NCBI GenBank assembly: GCA_015232735.1
Contig: JADFZC010000137.1
Span: 1 to 6,788, forward strand
DNA length: 6,788 nucleotides
Reading direction: 5' to 3'
Origin: Oligoflexales bacterium
GTDB taxonomy: Bacteria; Bdellovibrionota; Oligoflexia; Oligoflexales; Oligoflexaceae
Shown in pieces: positions 4,357 to 6,788 of the stretch (position 1 is the stretch's first letter; each line of letters begins with the position of its first letter). A program made the translations under genes and the position numbers. The notes under the pieces are model-generated. The model saw nothing but the letters and a program-made list of their open reading frames with translations, had not been told where the DNA came from and made no database searches.

Positions 4357-6788
4357 TCAACTCCGATTGGCGGTGAGGTGTTCCTTCGTTTTCATCGGAA
4401 TACTCAGTCCGTAATCAAGCTCTTTCCCTGCGTAAGAATCGACCTCGATGACCTTTTCCGCGAGTTTTTTTGATCTGACGATTATATCAGCCTCATCAGC
4501 TGTAATTATCTTCTCTCTTATTGCGATCTCCAAGAGAAGATTTGAATCCATTCCATCTGCATGAACTCTTCCCCCAAGGGCATTTTTTATTTTTTGAGTT
4601 ATCGGTGCCGATTTGATTGCAAGCGAAAATGCCTCGCTATACGATGTTAAAATATCGTCACTATTTGTCAAAAATATTATGCCAGATTCAATTTTTTCCC
4701 TTAAGGCGGATGGAGACTGGATCTGAGCTGCAATCTTATGATTAAGATCATCTGATGGGGAAAATGAGAGCCTATTTATTCTTGACCATAGAAGAATGGG
4801 GCCTTGAAACAGCCATCCTAAATAAGGAACTTTAAAATTTGCATAAAGATCATCAAAGGAGAGTTGTATTTTATTGAGTGCATATTGCATGGACCAATCG
4901 AATATATCTCGATACTCCATCTTCTTCTGCTCTTTCTCATATTGCCAGAGAATTGAGCTTCCAATGTATAACCATGAAAGAATATCTGCATATCTCCCCG
5001 TCATAGTCTCCCGAAATTTAAGCTTTCCACCATGTACTGCCATTATAATATCAGCCATGATGGCAAAGGAAGATGAGGCCCATGCGATTCTTCTGTAGTA
5101 TTTAGCCGAAGGTCCAATATTTGCTTTAGATAGATATCCTCTTGTAATACTAAGAAGAAAACTTCGGCAAATATTTTGTATTATATGACCTGTGTGTGAA
5201 GAGAAGGCTCGATCAAAGGAAGCTTTGTCATCCATCTCAAGTGCCTTAATTTCAGAATATGCATATGGATGTGATCGAAGGGAGCCTTGTCCGAAAATAA
5301 TCAGAGATCTTGTCAAAATGTTCGCACCCTCGACGGTTATTGTGATAGGGGCTGCAATATATAAGCTGGCAATCCTGTTTTTGGGCCCCATCGATATGGC
5401 CGATCCACCCATTATATCCATCGCATGGTTTACCGACTTTCTGGCAAGTTCCGTTAAGTTATATTTTGCTATCGCTGAAACAACCGACGGTTTTATTCCA
5501 GCATCCACCGCACTGTTTGTGAAAAGGCGTGTTGATTCTATAATGTAAGATAAAGCTGCAAGGTGTGCCAAAGGGTCCATTATGCCCTCAAATTTTCCTA
5601 TGGGAGATCCAAATTGGTGTCGTATGGAGGCATATGTGCTCGTCAACCACGCAAGTATTTTTACAGCACCTGAAGATTGGGATGGAAGTGAAATAGCGCG
5701 GCCCACGGAGAGTGATTCCATCAGCATGCTCCATCCCATTCCCGCACCTTTTGGACCTCCAATTATTTGATTTAAGGATACGACAACATCAGTTCCAATT
5801 ATGGGACCATTGTAAAATGGCACAGACATCGGACTGTGGCGTTTTCCCAGTTCAACACCCTTTGTGAATGCAGGAACCAAAACGCACGTGATCCCTATAT
5901 CTTCTTTGTTCATTGAAAGAAGATTGTCTGGATCTTTGAGTTTAACGGCCAGGGCAATCAAGGTGGCGATTGGTGCAAGAGTAATGTAACGCTTTTCAAA
6001 ATTTATCCTAAGATAGATCTCTCCATCCTGGCCTTTGAAGAGAATTGCGGTAGATTTTATTGATCCTGCATCAGAACCAGCCTCAGGCTCTGTTAAGGCA
6101 AAGCATGGGATCTCCTCTCCCCTCGCAAGGCGGGGAAGATAAAAATCTTTTTGCTCTTTTGTCCCATAATGCATTATGAGTTCAGCTGGCCCAAGAGAAT
6201 TTGGAACCATCACAGTTATTGTAAGTGTCGGAGAGTAGGTCGCAAGCCTTGAAATGACCTCGCTATGAGCAATTGAAGAAAAGCCTAATCCACCATATTC
6301 TTTCGGAATCGTCATGCCAAAAAATTTTTTTTCCTTTAAATAATTTAACACATCATCCGGCAGATCGCCATTTCTGGATAAATTCCATTCGCTTGTCAAA
6401 CTGCAAAGGGTCGTGACTTCATTGTTTAGAAAGCTCTGCTCCTCGTCTGATAATCTTGGAAATTTGATGGCTCCAATTTTGTCAAAATTGGGCTTTCCGG
6501 AAAAGAATTCTGATTCAAGCCATACGGTGCCAGCCTCTATTGCCGCTCTTTCGGTTTCAGAGATTTTTGGCATAAAATTTCTTTTTTTGAAAAAGAAAAA
6601 AACATGATCTGACAGGATGAATCGTCTGGTAAACGGAACATTGAGAAGTACGATTAAAGCGGTAATAAAGGCGAGAACAATCTTATTTATTCCGAAGAGC
6701 CAAAGTATTGCGATTAAAACTCCGCTCCATCCGATCAAAGGTGCATTAAAAAACCCAAGCGATAGAAATAGAAATATAGATATTAGTG
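4357..6788 (-). CDS. fadE: FadE-type long acyl-CoA dehydrogenase (5' end outside window)
   Basis: This enzyme catalyses the first step of beta-oxidation, forming trans-2-enoyl-CoA from acyl-CoA with FAD. Residues are numbered from the TTG at 6738, which gives 793. The protein follows E. coli FadE (814 residues) along its length: hydrophobic N-terminal helices, then AGTxW (69-73), KEYGGLGFS (146-154), VPNSLGPAEL (178-187), CFALTEPEAGSDAG (212-225), KRYITLAPIAT (249-259), SVGRAISLPS (344-353), ITVEGANILTRS (467-478) and FGQGSLRSHPY (482-492), plus the C-terminal region characteristic of FadE. Glu470 in VEGA corresponds to the catalytic base position of acyl-CoA dehydrogenases. The reading frame stays open upstream of the TTG to the edge, adding another hydrophobic stretch (IFLFLSLGFF) like the E. 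coli N-terminus, so the true start is probably beyond 6788. The gene converges on the cytochrome operon, with 8 nt between stops. Confidence 0.95.
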   Translation of the reverse strand, partial: LISIFLFLSLGFFNAPLIGWSGVLIAILWLFGINKIVLAFITALIVLLNVPFTRRFILSDHVFFFFKKRNFMPKISETERAAIEAGTVWLESEFFSGKPNFDKIGAIKFPRLSDEEQSFLNNEVTTLCSLTSEWNLSRNGDLPDDVLNYLKEKKFFGMTIPKEYGGLGFSSIAHSEVISRLATYSPTLTITVMVPNSLGPAELIMHYGTKEQKDFYLPRLARGEEIPCFALTEPEAGSDAGSIKSTAILFKGQDGEIYLRINFEKRYITLAPIATLIALAVKLKDPDNLLSMNKEDIGITCVLVPAFTKGVELGKRHSPMSVPFYNGPIIGTDVVVSLNQIIGGPKGAGMGWSMLMESLSVGRAISLPSQSSGAVKILAWLTSTYASIRHQFGSPIGKFEGIMDPLAHLAALSYIIESTRLFTNSAVDAGIKPSVVSAIAKYNLTELARKSVNHAMDIMGGSAISMGPKNRIASLYIAAPITITVEGANILTRSLIIFGQGSLRSHPYAYSEIKALEMDDKASFDRAFSSHTGHIIQNICRSFLLSITRGYLSKANIGPSAKYYRRIAWASSSFAIMADIIMAVHGGKLKFRETMTGRYADILSWLYIGSSILWQYEKEQKKMEYRDIFDWSMQYALNKIQLSFDDLYANFKVPYLGWLFQGPILLWSRINRLSFSPSDDLNHKIAAQIQSPSALREKIESGIIFLTNSDDILTSYSEAFSLAIKSAPITQKIKNALGGRVHADGMDSNLLLEIAIREKIITADEADIIVRSKKLAEKVIEVDSYAGKELDYGLSIPMKTKEHLTANRS

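Noticed and set aside
4362..4399. Inverted repeat TCCGAT/ATCGGA as a terminator between the convergent genes
   Set aside because: The stem is only 6 bp with a 26-nt loop, lies inside the fadE coding end and lacks a T-run, so it is probably chance.
5192..5548. Plus-strand open frame of 118 codons inside fadE
   Set aside because: It lies opposite the well-conserved catalytic region of the acyl-CoA dehydrogenase and has no recognisable features or ribosome binding site.

Overview
The window comes from an AT-rich Gram-negative bacterium that respires oxygen and oxidises fatty acids. The gene content (a cbb3-type heme-copper oxidase with several membrane-anchored c-type cytochromes, and a long FadE-type acyl-CoA dehydrogenase) fits a proteobacterium or a member of the broad deltaproteobacterial assemblage (for example Desulfobacterota, SAR324 or Bdellovibrionota). 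That placement is inferred from gene content and style; nothing in the window fixes the taxon.

Positions 1-4348 (plus strand) hold a respiratory operon. In order it encodes a membrane-anchored pentaheme cytochrome c resembling ActA of Alternative Complex III; CcoN, the catalytic subunit of cbb3 oxidase; a fusion of CcoO with an extra monoheme cytochrome c domain; a small CcoS-like membrane protein; a two-helix membrane protein that may be the heme-less anchor of a dissected CcoP; a single-helix protein of unknown function; and a membrane-anchored monoheme cytochrome c. From ccoN onward the genes overlap or nearly touch, and most have a good Shine-Dalgarno sequence. The likely scheme is that electrons pass through the CcoO/CcoP-type c hemes, and perhaps the pentaheme and the last monoheme cytochrome, to heme b and the b3-CuB centre of CcoN, where O2 is reduced. 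No classical two-heme CcoP and no bc1 complex is visible.

The one loose joint in the operon, between the pentaheme gene and ccoN, contains a 119-bp imperfect palindrome (553-671). It has 21-bp terminal inverted repeats and is flanked by a 7-bp direct repeat, ATAGATA (545-551 and 672-678). This is the footprint of a small non-coding transposable or REP/MITE-like element. Removing the element and one repeat copy restores a stop codon for the pentaheme gene (TAA) lying 13 nt before the ccoN ATG, so the pentaheme gene was probably once tightly linked to the oxidase genes.

Positions 4357-6788 (minus strand) hold a convergent gene for a long FadE-type acyl-CoA dehydrogenase with N-terminal membrane helices. 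Its frame is still open at the right edge and the first start-like codon inside the window is only a TTG, so its true 5' end probably lies outside. The gap between the convergent genes is 8 nt, with no convincing terminator.
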